Assembly: GCA_022839525.1 (NCBI GenBank)
Contig: JALHET010000186.1
Coordinates: 1,962 to 7,835, forward strand
Length of the DNA stretch: 5,874 bases
Origin: Lentisphaerota bacterium
Lineage (GTDB): Bacteria; Verrucomicrobiota; Kiritimatiellia; RFP12; UBA1067
Direction of reading: 5' to 3'
Shown here: positions 1 to 5,874 of the stretch, one piece after another
Numbering within the stretch: the first letter of the stretch is position 1
Layout of the letters: each line of letters begins with the position of its first letter
Notes under the pieces: model-generated
Seen by the model: only the letters and a program-made list of their open reading frames with translations
What the model was told of the DNA's origin: nothing
Databases searched by the model: none
Made by a program: the position numbers and the translations under genes

Positions 1-40
1 GTGTGATGAGTGTTGAAGTGTCTACAAGGTTTGAGATAAC

Positions 41-47
41 GAAAGGG
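41..47 (+). promoter_or_regulatory. Ribosome binding site of the rhaT-like gene
   Basis: GAAAGGG lies 7 bases before the ATG at 55 and supports that start. The next purine run, at 48-53, is too close to the ATG to serve. The rest of positions 1-54 is A/T-richer leader in which I see no convincing promoter. It may contain the end of an upstream gene, but too little is present to tell. Confidence 0.55.
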
Positions 48-54
48 TAAGGGT

Positions 55-1032
55 ATGGAGCAGATTCTGGGTATTCTCCTGTTGGTGGCGGGCGGTTTTT
101 CGGCGGCCAGTTTTTATGTCCCCTCCCACGCGATTAAAAAGTGGACGTGGGAAACCTATTGGATCAGCCTCGGTTTTGTCGCGTGGGTGATCCTGCCGCC
201 GCTGTCCGGGCTGATCACGACGCCTGACTTATGGGGCATCCTGCGGGCGAGCCCAGTGAAAAGCATTCTCGGGGCATACAGTTTCGGCGTGCTCTGGGGC
301 TTCGGCGGACTCATGAGCGCACTGGGTTTGCGGTATCTTGGGCTCTCGCTCGGGCAGTCGGTCTGTCTGGGGGTCTGCTCGATCGTGGGCACGCTGGTGC
401 CTGCGGCGATTGACGGGAAAATCGGCCTGCTGTTCACCACGCTGCCGGGCATCGTTGTGCTGCTGGGGTTCCTCGTGTGTCTGGTCGGCACCGCGCTGTG
501 CGGGTATGCGGGCGTGCGCAAGGAAACGATGCTGAGCGACGAGGAGAAGAAAGCGTCGGTCAAAGAGTTCGCGTTGGGCAAGGGTATCACGATGGCGGTG
601 CTGGGCGGCATCATGAGCGCGAGCATGGCCTTAGCCTTCACCGCGGGCGCGCCGATCGCCCGTGTGGCGGTGGAGGCCGGCACGGTGGAGGTGTTCAAGA
701 ACATGCCGCTGCTGGTCTTCGCGCTGGCGGGCGGGTTCACGACCAACTTCATCGCCACCATGATCAAGACCAAAAAGAACAAGGCCTTCGGCGACTATGT
801 CATAAAGCCCCGGAGCACGCTGTTCTTCAATTACTTCCTCGCCATCATCAGCGGCATCCTGTGGTACGGGCAGTACTTCAGTTTCGGCACGGGCACGACG
901 AAACTGGGCGAATACAGCTATGCGGGCTGGAGCATTTTCATGGCCGCGATTATCATCTTCAGTAACCTCTGGGGGTTGGTGCCCTGTACCTGTGGGTGGG
1001 CATTATCGCGCTGGTCATTTCGGTCGTCATGA
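55..1032 (+). CDS. rhaT: L-rhamnose:proton symporter, RhaT family, with frameshifted C-terminus
   Basis: This is an inner-membrane sugar:H+ symporter of the drug/metabolite transporter superfamily that brings L-rhamnose or a related deoxysugar into the cytoplasm. The 325-residue product is hydrophobic, with about nine recognisable membrane segments, the first at residues 3-22 and the ninth near 287-306. It resembles E. coli RhaT (344 residues, ten helices) from memory in several places: KKWTWETYW at 28-36, followed by the ILPP segment, LRYLGLSLG at 92-100, the IVGTL segment after it, and the GILWYGQYF segment before helix 9. The start is ATG 55, with a Shine-Dalgarno sequence at 41-47. After W306-G307 the frame is wrong: the last 18 residues are polar/Cys/Trp-rich junk, while the proper tenth helix is encoded in another frame up to 1067. 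The protein as read lacks helix 10 and may be inactive, unless this is a sequencing or assembly error. Family assignment is very sure; substrate is moderately sure. Confidence 0.93.
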   Translation: MEQILGILLLVAGGFSAASFYVPSHAIKKWTWETYWISLGFVAWVILPPLSGLITTPDLWGILRASPVKSILGAYSFGVLWGFGGLMSALGLRYLGLSLGQSVCLGVCSIVGTLVPAAIDGKIGLLFTTLPGIVVLLGFLVCLVGTALCGYAGVRKETMLSDEEKKASVKEFALGKGITMAVLGGIMSASMALAFTAGAPIARVAVEAGTVEVFKNMPLLVFALAGGFTTNFIATMIKTKKNKAFGDYVIKPRSTLFFNYFLAIISGILWYGQYFSFGTGTTKLGEYSYAGWSIFMAAIIIFSNLWGLVPCTCGWALSRWSFRSS

Positions 1033-1067
1033 TCGGTGTCGGCGACGGGCTTGCGCGTGCCGCCTAG
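970..1067 (+). other. Out-of-frame remnant of RhaT helix 10
   Basis: In the frame whose codons include GCC at 981-983, the sequence reads VGALYLWVGIIALVISVVMI and then GVGDGLARAA, ending at TAG 1065-1067. This is a good hydrophobic last helix for a RhaT protein. The rhaT frame and this frame differ by a loss of 3n+1 bases close to the five-G run at 971-975. The usual loop between helices 9 and 10 (in E. coli LKEWNNAGRR, recalled from memory) is also absent, since NLWG runs straight into the hydrophobic tail. A deletion of about 31-34 bases would explain both facts; a single lost G would explain only the frame. Confidence 0.85.
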
Positions 1068-1097
1068 CCGGTCGTGGCGGCCTCCCCGTGAAACACG

Positions 1098-1109
1098 AAG
1101 GAAAGGGAG
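1098..1109 (+). promoter_or_regulatory. Ribosome binding site that fixes the start of the first barrel protein
   Basis: The purine-rich stretch AAGGAAAGGGAG ends 5 bases before ATG 1115. The same frame stays open upstream to an ATG at 920, but that extension would overlap rhaT for over 100 bases, has no comparable site and would hide the signal peptide. Start 1115 is therefore preferred. Confidence 0.75.
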
Positions 1110-1114
1110 CGAAC

Positions 1115-3442
1115 ATGAGAGTATGGTTCTTAGGGCAGGCGGCTCTGTTGTCTGCGTCATTTTATTGTTTCACGTGCGGTGACTCGCTCGCCGGGGTCGT
1201 GTTGCCGGAAGGCGACGCTCCGGCGGCGCTGACCGCCGCTTACTTTCCGGATCGTGTGCATGAGTTTGTCTGGCGCAACTGGAACGTGGTTGAGCCGGCC
1301 AAGCTGGCGAAAATGCTGGAAACTTCTGCGGAGAACGTCGCCGCGCTGGCCGCGTCCATGGGGCTGCCGCCGGCGGCGGCCATTCCCCCCGAGATAAAAA
1401 CGCGCGGTTATATTTCGGTGCTCCGGCGCAACTGGCACCTGTTGCCCTACGGCCAGTTGCTGGATCTGTTGGAAATGACGCCGGAGCGGCTGGACTTCTG
1501 CCTGCGCGAGGAGGATTTCCTGTGGGTCAAGCTGGGGAGTCTGAAGCCGAAATGCACGCCGTTGCGCTACAGTCCGCCCGACGAAGCGGCCCGCCGCCGT
1601 GCGGCCGAAATCCGCCGCGTGGTCGAGAAGGATTTCGGCGGGCTGCTCCGCCTGCCGGCCGAGCCTCGGTTCGGTTTCGTCCGGCAACTCGGCAGCCCCC
1701 TGCCCGGTTACGCGGCGCCGCCAGAAACGGACGGGCCGGTTTCCCTGCGGTTTGTCTATTCTTATCTTGCCGTCTTCGGCGACCCGCTGCTGAACCCCAA
1801 GCTGGATCCGTACCCCGACGGCTTTTTGCAGCGGCTCTCTTCCGTGGGCGTCAACGGCATCTGGCTGCATGTCGTCCTGCGCGACCTGGCGCCTGGCGGG
1901 GAGGTCTTTCCCGAATTCGGCGATGGCCATGTCCAGCGCCTGGCGAACCTCCGGGTCTTGGTGGAGCGTGCCAAGCGGTACGGCGTTGGCGTGTACCTCT
2001 ACATGAACGAGCCGCGCGCCATGCCCCACGGTTTTTTCCAAAACCGTCCAGGCATGGCCGGCGTCAAGGAGAAGGAGCTGACGGCGCTCTGCACGTCGCG
2101 GCCGGAGGTCCGGAAATGGATGTCTGACGCGCTGGCGCATGTGTTCCGCGAGGTGCCCGGCTTAAGCGGCATCTACGCGATCACGGCGTCGGAAAACCTG
2201 ACCAGTTGCGCGTCGCACGGCTGCTGGCAAGAGTGCGGGAGATGCAAGGCGCGCAGCGACACCGACATTATCGCCGAGGTGGTCGCCACGCTGGAGGAAG
2301 GTGTCCACCGCGTCAACCCTGCGGCCAACGTCATCGTGTCGGACTGGGGCTGGAAGGGGCACGGCGACGCGAGGGAGATCATCGCCCGCCTGCCGAAATC
2401 CGTCTGGCTCATGTCGGTCAGCGAATGGGAGTTGCCGATCGAGCGCGGCGGCGTCAAAAGCAAGGTGGGCGAATATTCGATCTCCGCGGTCGGTCCGGGC
2501 CCGCGGGCTTTGCGGCATTGGGAGACCGCCGCGCAAGCCGGGATCAAGCGGGCGGCCGAGATCCAGTTCAACAACACCTGTGAGATCGCGAGCATACCCT
2601 ATGTGCCGGTGATGGACCTCGTGGCCGAACATATCAACAATCTGGCCGACCTGAAGCTCAACGGCATGCTGATCGGGTGGTCGATGGGCGGGCATCCCTC
2701 GCCGAACTTCGAGCTTGCCCGTCGCCTGAACAGGGCGCAGGCGCCCGAGGTTGGCGGGGTGCTGGAGAAGATGGCCCAAGAGCGGTTTGGCCCTGCGGGA
2801 GCCCCGCACGCGCGCCGGGCGTGGACGCTGCTGAGCGACGCTTTCCGCCAGTATCCGTTCCACATCAGTGTGGTCTACACCTCTCCCGTGCAGTGGGGGG
2901 CGGCCAACCCGATGTATCCCGTAAAGACCGGCTACAAGGCGACAATGTGGGGACTCCCCTACGATGATTTGGAGGGATGGCGAGGCCCTTACCCCCGCGA
3001 GGTGTTCGCGGCTCAATTCGAGAAGATGTCCGCCGGTTGGGGGCCGGGTATCGCCGAGTTGCGGAGGGCTGTGGAAAAGGCGCCGCCCGGCCGGCGCGAC
3101 GAGGCCCAGGCCGACCTGAGGTATGCCCGGGTGACGGGCATCACGTTCCAGTCCGTCGCCAATCAGGCGCGTTTCGTGATCGCCCGCGACGCGCTCGCAG
3201 GATCCCCGGACGCGCCGCCGGCGGAGCGCCAACGCCTGAGGAAAGAGATCCGGCAGTGCCTGGAATCCGAGATCGGCTTGGCCCGCGACCTGTATGCCCT
3301 GGTGTGCGAAGACTCGCGGATCGGCTTCGAGCCGTCGTGCCAATACTTTTACATGCCGCTGGATCTGCTGGAAAAGGTGGTCAATTGCCGCTGGCTGCAG
3401 GGGCAGTTCGCGGATGAGTGCCTGACAAACCGACAAGAATGA
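1115..3442 (+). CDS. Secreted TIM-barrel glycoside hydrolase-like protein (uncharacterised type)
   Basis: This is a 775-residue protein probably acting in the periplasm or at the cell surface on a glycan; the exact reaction is unknown. A hydrophobic N-terminus (residues 1-26, possible signal peptidase I site after SLA) indicates export. Residues about 45-150 hold two copies of a helical motif, marked by WRNW at 53-56 and RRNW at 104-107, each followed by a helix-turn-helix-like stretch. From about 209 a TIM-barrel-like core starts. It contains a GVNGIWL strand, the strand-end pair E299-P300, Glu360 in TASEN, and a cysteine cluster C365-C370-C374-C377. The C-terminal 200 residues are mostly helical with conserved-looking aromatic patches. 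The core matches the gene at 4716 in motif order. The gene lies 47 bases after the ancestral rhaT stop, consistent with an operon. The overall build recalls large unannotated proteins of Planctomycetota and Verrucomicrobiota with GH20-like barrels (memory only). Glycosidase function is inferred, with Glu299 and Glu360 the first candidates for catalysis. Confidence 0.8.
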   Translation: MRVWFLGQAALLSASFYCFTCGDSLAGVVLPEGDAPAALTAAYFPDRVHEFVWRNWNVVEPAKLAKMLETSAENVAALAASMGLPPAAAIPPEIKTRGYISVLRRNWHLLPYGQLLDLLEMTPERLDFCLREEDFLWVKLGSLKPKCTPLRYSPPDEAARRRAAEIRRVVEKDFGGLLRLPAEPRFGFVRQLGSPLPGYAAPPETDGPVSLRFVYSYLAVFGDPLLNPKLDPYPDGFLQRLSSVGVNGIWLHVVLRDLAPGGEVFPEFGDGHVQRLANLRVLVERAKRYGVGVYLYMNEPRAMPHGFFQNRPGMAGVKEKELTALCTSRPEVRKWMSDALAHVFREVPGLSGIYAITASENLTSCASHGCWQECGRCKARSDTDIIAEVVATLEEGVHRVNPAANVIVSDWGWKGHGDAREIIARLPKSVWLMSVSEWELPIERGGVKSKVGEYSISAVGPGPRALRHWETAAQAGIKRAAEIQFNNTCEIASIPYVPVMDLVAEHINNLADLKLNGMLIGWSMGGHPSPNFELARRLNRAQAPEVGGVLEKMAQERFGPAGAPHARRAWTLLSDAFRQYPFHISVVYTSPVQWGAANPMYPVKTGYKATMWGLPYDDLEGWRGPYPREVFAAQFEKMSAGWGPGIAELRRAVEKAPPGRRDEAQADLRYARVTGITFQSVANQARFVIARDALAGSPDAPPAERQRLRKEIRQCLESEIGLARDLYALVCEDSRIGFEPSCQYFYMPLDLLEKVVNCRWLQGQFADECLTNRQE

Positions 3443-3457
3443 TAAAAACAGGTCGTG

Positions 3458-3523
3458 CGCCACGAAGACACGAAGAGCACACAGTTTCTTAAAGACTCGC
3501 CCCTTCTTCGTGCCTTCGTGGTG
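3458..3523. repeat. Intergenic inverted repeat of CACGAAG units
   Basis: CACGAAGACACGAAG at 3461-3475 pairs with CTTCGTGCCTTCGTG at 3506-3520, with one mismatch in 15. The stem can extend outward to 3458/3523 with one G-T pair, and the loop is about 30 bases. Each arm is itself a tandem of two CACGAAG units. No T-run follows, so it is a poor intrinsic terminator. It looks like a REP-like or MITE-like dispersed element; similar CACGAAG-rich palindromes occur between genes in this group of bacteria as I remember it. It fills most of the 128-base gap between the first barrel gene and the DUF1284-like gene and could stabilise or separate their transcripts. Confidence 0.8.
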
Positions 3524-3554
3524 AGAACATTGGGGTGCGGGCACAGCTCGCATT

Positions 3555-3559
3555 AGGAG
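3555..3559 (+). promoter_or_regulatory. Ribosome binding site of the DUF1284-like gene
   Basis: AGGAG lies 11 bases before ATG 3571, slightly long but usable. The frame is also open from a GTG at 3535, but that start would place 12 extra residues ahead of the twin-arginine signal and has no Shine-Dalgarno sequence. Confidence 0.6.
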
Positions 3560-3570
3560 TGAAACACAAC

Positions 3571-4701
3571 ATGAAAAGACGGACATTCATGCAATGCGCG
3601 GGGCTCTGCGGGACCGGCGGACTGGTCGGTGTGGTTCCCGCGGCGGTGGCTCAGACTGCCGGCGCTTCCGGGGACGCTGTCCCGAAGAAGCCGACGCCCC
3701 TGACGATCCGGCCGTACCAGCTTTTGTGCACGGTGTGCTCGCTGGGCGAAGAGGGTCATGAGCCGGTGAGGCAATACGAGAAGGCCAGGCAAATCCGCGA
3801 CGCGATCCGGAGAAACCCCGACGTGCCCGTGACGCTCGCCTGCCATGCCGGCGCCTTGTACTCCTTTCAGGATTCCGGCACCGGGGAGGACACGCCGGAG
3901 GGCGATGAGTTCAACCGGAAGCGGGATCTGGATGTTTTGCAGATCCTCGGTCTGGCGCCCGGCAGCACGCTGCCGGCGCGCGCGCTGTTTGAGCTTTTGC
4001 TGAAGGGTCTGCCCACGGTGTCGGGCATTTGCGGCTATGACACGGTCACCGGCGAGGCCTGGAAAGGCTGCCCGAAAGCGGCGGGCGACAATTACGAGAA
4101 AGGGTTTGAGAAGGGCATCAAAGCCCTGATCCCGCCGAGAACCGAAGAGGAGATGGCGAAGGAGAAGGTCACGTCGCTGCAGGCGCTTTATGCCGCCAGC
4201 GTTGTGCCCGTCCGTCCGCACATTCTGGTCTGCGCGGTGTGCCAGTACGGTGAAGGGCTGCGGCCGGGCTACAAGGACGACAACCTGCCCGAGCTGCTTG
4301 ACCTGATCCTGAACCGGAAGCCCGATCTCGAAATCAAGATGGCGAAGGGGGCCGATTGGATGATGTGCGCCCCCTGTCCGGGACGCAATCCCGAGCTCAA
4401 CTGTTGCACGCACGTGATGGGATCCGGCGAATTGGACAGCCAGAAGCGCGACCTGAATCTGCTTCAAAAGCTCGGCTTAAAGTTCGGCAGCACCATGAAA
4501 GCACGCGATCTCTACCGGCTGATCTTCGAGCGGATCACCACGACGCACGGCATCCCCGACATCTGCATCAAGTACAACACCATGCCGTCGGTGTGGTGGG
4601 ACGAATGCTGCGGGTACCTCTTTCAGGGCAACCCGAGGGCGAAGTACGAAAAGGGCAGACGGGAAATGATGAAAAAGCTCAACCTGACCACGCATAAGTG
4701 A
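3571..4701 (+). CDS. Tat-exported protein with two tandem cysteine-rich DUF1284-like domains
   Basis: This 376-residue protein has unknown function. The N-terminus KRRTFMQ followed by a short hydrophobic stretch and AVA at 25-27 is a twin-arginine signal with a signal peptidase site, implying export of a folded, possibly cofactor-bearing protein. Two related halves follow. Half one (about 44-175) has RPYQLLC, C53xxC56, C91, KRDLDVLQILGL ending at 128, C154 and C167. Half two (about 214-365) has RPHILVC, C221xxC224, C266xxC269, C278-C279, KRDLNLLQKLGL ending at 303, C332 and C346-C347. The RPH-hydrophobic-C start, the CAPCP motif and the later LGL segment resemble DUF1284, a family of small single-domain proteins (about 130-140 residues) with conserved cysteines that I recall as suspected metal or Fe-S binders. 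Half one lacks one CxxC cysteine, so the halves may differ in metal binding. The gene ends 14 bases before the next start, so the two are probably co-transcribed. Family match is likely but unverified. Confidence 0.8.
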   Translation: MKRRTFMQCAGLCGTGGLVGVVPAAVAQTAGASGDAVPKKPTPLTIRPYQLLCTVCSLGEEGHEPVRQYEKARQIRDAIRRNPDVPVTLACHAGALYSFQDSGTGEDTPEGDEFNRKRDLDVLQILGLAPGSTLPARALFELLLKGLPTVSGICGYDTVTGEAWKGCPKAAGDNYEKGFEKGIKALIPPRTEEEMAKEKVTSLQALYAASVVPVRPHILVCAVCQYGEGLRPGYKDDNLPELLDLILNRKPDLEIKMAKGADWMMCAPCPGRNPELNCCTHVMGSGELDSQKRDLNLLQKLGLKFGSTMKARDLYRLIFERITTTHGIPDICIKYNTMPSVWWDECCGYLFQGNPRAKYEKGRREMMKKLNLTTHK

Positions 4702-4702
4702 A

Positions 4703-4706
4703 AGGA
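4703..4706 (+). promoter_or_regulatory. Ribosome binding site choosing among three in-frame ATGs
   Basis: AGGA sits 9 bases before ATG 4716, but 0 and 3 bases before the in-frame ATGs at 4707 and 4710. Only 4716 has proper spacing, and it also gives a compact signal peptide. The site begins directly at the end of the previous gene, which suggests translational coupling. Confidence 0.6.
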
Positions 4707-4715
4707 ATGATGACG

Positions 4716-5874
4716 ATGACACGATTCAAGCGCGGTATTACGTCCCTTGCGGTTTTTGCGGCCATGGTGGGCGTATCTTCTCTGGTGGTCACGGCGCAGG
4801 ATTTGCCGAAGGACACCCTGCAGGATCTTGGCGCGCCGCCTCCGCAACCGGGCGATGAGGCGTGGACTTTTATCGACGACCTGAAGTCACCGTTGTGGGG
4901 CAACGGCCTTGGCTGGAGCCCGCGTGCGGCCGCGTCAGGCGAGGCCGACCTGAGCCGGGGCGTCCGCGTCGAAGCGAAATTTGCAGACCCCGAAGGTGTG
5001 CTCAAGACCGCCTATGCGGACTTGGCGGACTTCTGCGCGGCCGGCAAGCTCCCGGCCAATGGGCCGTTCGTCATCGAAACCGCGAAGGCGGAGACTCCGG
5101 TGTTCGAAGCCTACCGGATTGAGGTCACTGCAGACCGTTGCCGGATTCTGGCTGCCGACACGGAGGGCATCCGGCGCGGCATATTCAAGGTCGAGGACAT
5201 GATGCGCGAGGCCGGCGGGCCTTTCCTCAAGCTGGGGACGATTGAGCGCAAGCCGTTCATCAAGTCCCGCATCTCCCGCTGCTTTTTCGGCCCGATCAAG
5301 CGTCCGCCGCGTTACCGCGACGAGCTGATGGACGATGTTGACTATTATCCCGACCAGTATCTCAACCGCCTCGCGCACGAGGGAGTCAACGGGTTATGGC
5401 TTACGATCACGTTCCAGGACCTGTGTAAGACGAGCGTGGCTCCAGAGTATGGGGAGCACGCCGAGCGCCGTCTGGCCAAGCTCCGCAGGACGGTTGAGCA
5501 GTGCCGGCGGTACGGCATCCGCATTTACATTTTTTCGATCGAGCCGAAAGCGTGGGAAGCCGACTCGCCGATTGTCAAGCGGCATCCGGAACTCGGGCGC
5601 AACCGTATCGGGAACGCCCGGTCGTTCTGCCCGTGGTCCGATGTGGCGGAGCGTTATCTCTATGAGTCGACGCACTTCATCTTCTCGCAGGTTCCCCACT
5701 TGGGCGGGATGATCAACATCAGCCACGGCGAGCGCCATACCACCTGCCAGAGCGCGGTTGCTGCGACCCTTAACCGGCGCTCATCCTGTCCGGTCTGCTC
5801 GCAGAAGGAGCCGTGGGAGAACATTTATTCGACTCTGGCGCCTATGGCCAAGGGCATGCACGATGCCAATCCCG
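4716..5874 (+). CDS. Secreted GH20b-domain plus TIM-barrel protein, partial at the window end
   Basis: Only the first 386 codons are present; the frame is open to the last base. Residues 1-27 form a Sec signal peptide (basic RFKR, hydrophobic core, possible cleavage after VTA). Residues about 80-165 look like the non-catalytic alpha/beta domain found before GH20 and GH67 barrels: YRIEV at 133-137, a further strand, D148-T-E-G, then RRGIFKVEDMM. RKP near 178-180 leads into a TIM barrel with YYPDQYLNRL, GVNGLWL, the strand-end pair E276-P277, Glu339 in SHGE, and cysteines C344, C358 and C361. The same motif order occurs in the gene at 1115: the two glutamates are 63 residues apart here and 61 there. 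The canonical GH20 Asp-Glu pair is not seen, as glycine precedes the glutamate. The protein likely acts outside the cytoplasm on a glycan; activity and substrate are inferred only. It starts 14 bases after the DUF1284-like gene. Confidence 0.8.
   Translation, partial: MTRFKRGITSLAVFAAMVGVSSLVVTAQDLPKDTLQDLGAPPPQPGDEAWTFIDDLKSPLWGNGLGWSPRAAASGEADLSRGVRVEAKFADPEGVLKTAYADLADFCAAGKLPANGPFVIETAKAETPVFEAYRIEVTADRCRILAADTEGIRRGIFKVEDMMREAGGPFLKLGTIERKPFIKSRISRCFFGPIKRPPRYRDELMDDVDYYPDQYLNRLAHEGVNGLWLTITFQDLCKTSVAPEYGEHAERRLAKLRRTVEQCRRYGIRIYIFSIEPKAWEADSPIVKRHPELGRNRIGNARSFCPWSDVAERYLYESTHFIFSQVPHLGGMINISHGERHTTCQSAVAATLNRRSSCPVCSQKEPWENIYSTLAPMAKGMHDANP

Noticed and set aside
13..40. Possible promoter TTGAAG / GATAAC before rhaT
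   Set aside because: Both boxes match sigma70 only 4 of 6 with a 16-base spacer, and transcription would begin after or within the ribosome binding site.
1059..1081. GCCGCC / GGCGGC hairpin at the ancestral rhaT stop
   Set aside because: It has only six base pairs, an 11-base loop and no T-run. Such pairs are expected by chance at this GC content, so it is not called a terminator.
1094..1100. Single CACGAAG unit before the first barrel gene, matching the intergenic palindrome
   Set aside because: One 7-base match without a partner arm is too short to call a repeat copy.
920..1114. Upstream extension of the first barrel gene to ATG 920
   Set aside because: It overlaps rhaT coding sequence, lacks a ribosome binding site and would bury the signal peptide. 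Start 1115 has a strong Shine-Dalgarno sequence.
2162..3586. 474-codon open frame on the minus strand opposite the first barrel gene
   Set aside because: It is an antisense shadow of a high-GC gene. The product is rich in Arg, Pro, Gly and His with no recognisable domain, while the plus strand encodes a coherent protein. The same applies to the long minus frames at 1157-2140 and 3553-4467.
4862..5122. Plus-strand small open frames inside the last gene (also at 4981-5202 and 5335-5712)
   Set aside because: They are shifted frames of the long coding region that runs open from 4716 to the window end. Their products are low-complexity Arg/Pro/Ser-rich sequences.

Overview
The window is high-GC bacterial DNA, and all four genes it supports lie on the + strand. 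Three of them encode exported proteins. The mix of a RhaT-type sugar symporter, large secreted TIM-barrel glycosidase-like proteins of a poorly characterised kind and a twin-arginine-exported cysteine-rich protein suggests a carbohydrate-degrading member of the Planctomycetota/Verrucomicrobiota/Lentisphaerota/Kiritimatiellota group. That placement is an inference from remembered protein styles. No phylogenetic marker is present.

Layout: (1) 55-1032 encodes an L-rhamnose:proton symporter (RhaT family). Its last transmembrane segment has been knocked out of frame near 970-981, and the lost tail is still readable up to 1067. (2) 1115-3442 encodes a 775-residue secreted protein with a duplicated N-terminal helical motif, a TIM-barrel-like core and a helical C-terminal region. 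(3) 3443-3570 is the longest gap between genes and holds a near-perfect inverted repeat built from CACGAAG units. (4) 3571-4701 encodes a 376-residue protein with a Tat-type signal and two tandem copies of a cysteine-rich domain resembling DUF1284. (5) 4716 to the window end encodes the first 386 residues of another secreted protein, with a GH20b-like N-terminal domain followed by a barrel clearly related to the one in gene 2.

The proposed link between the genes is this: the two related barrel proteins would act outside the cytoplasm on a glycan, RhaT would import a released deoxysugar, and the cysteine-rich protein lies between them with an unknown, possibly metal- or redox-dependent role. 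Shared strand and the short spacing of genes 3 and 4 support co-expression. Substrate and catalysis are not shown by the sequence. The most interesting points are the divergent barrel pair, the exported tandem DUF1284-like protein translated directly ahead of one of them, and the broken end of rhaT.
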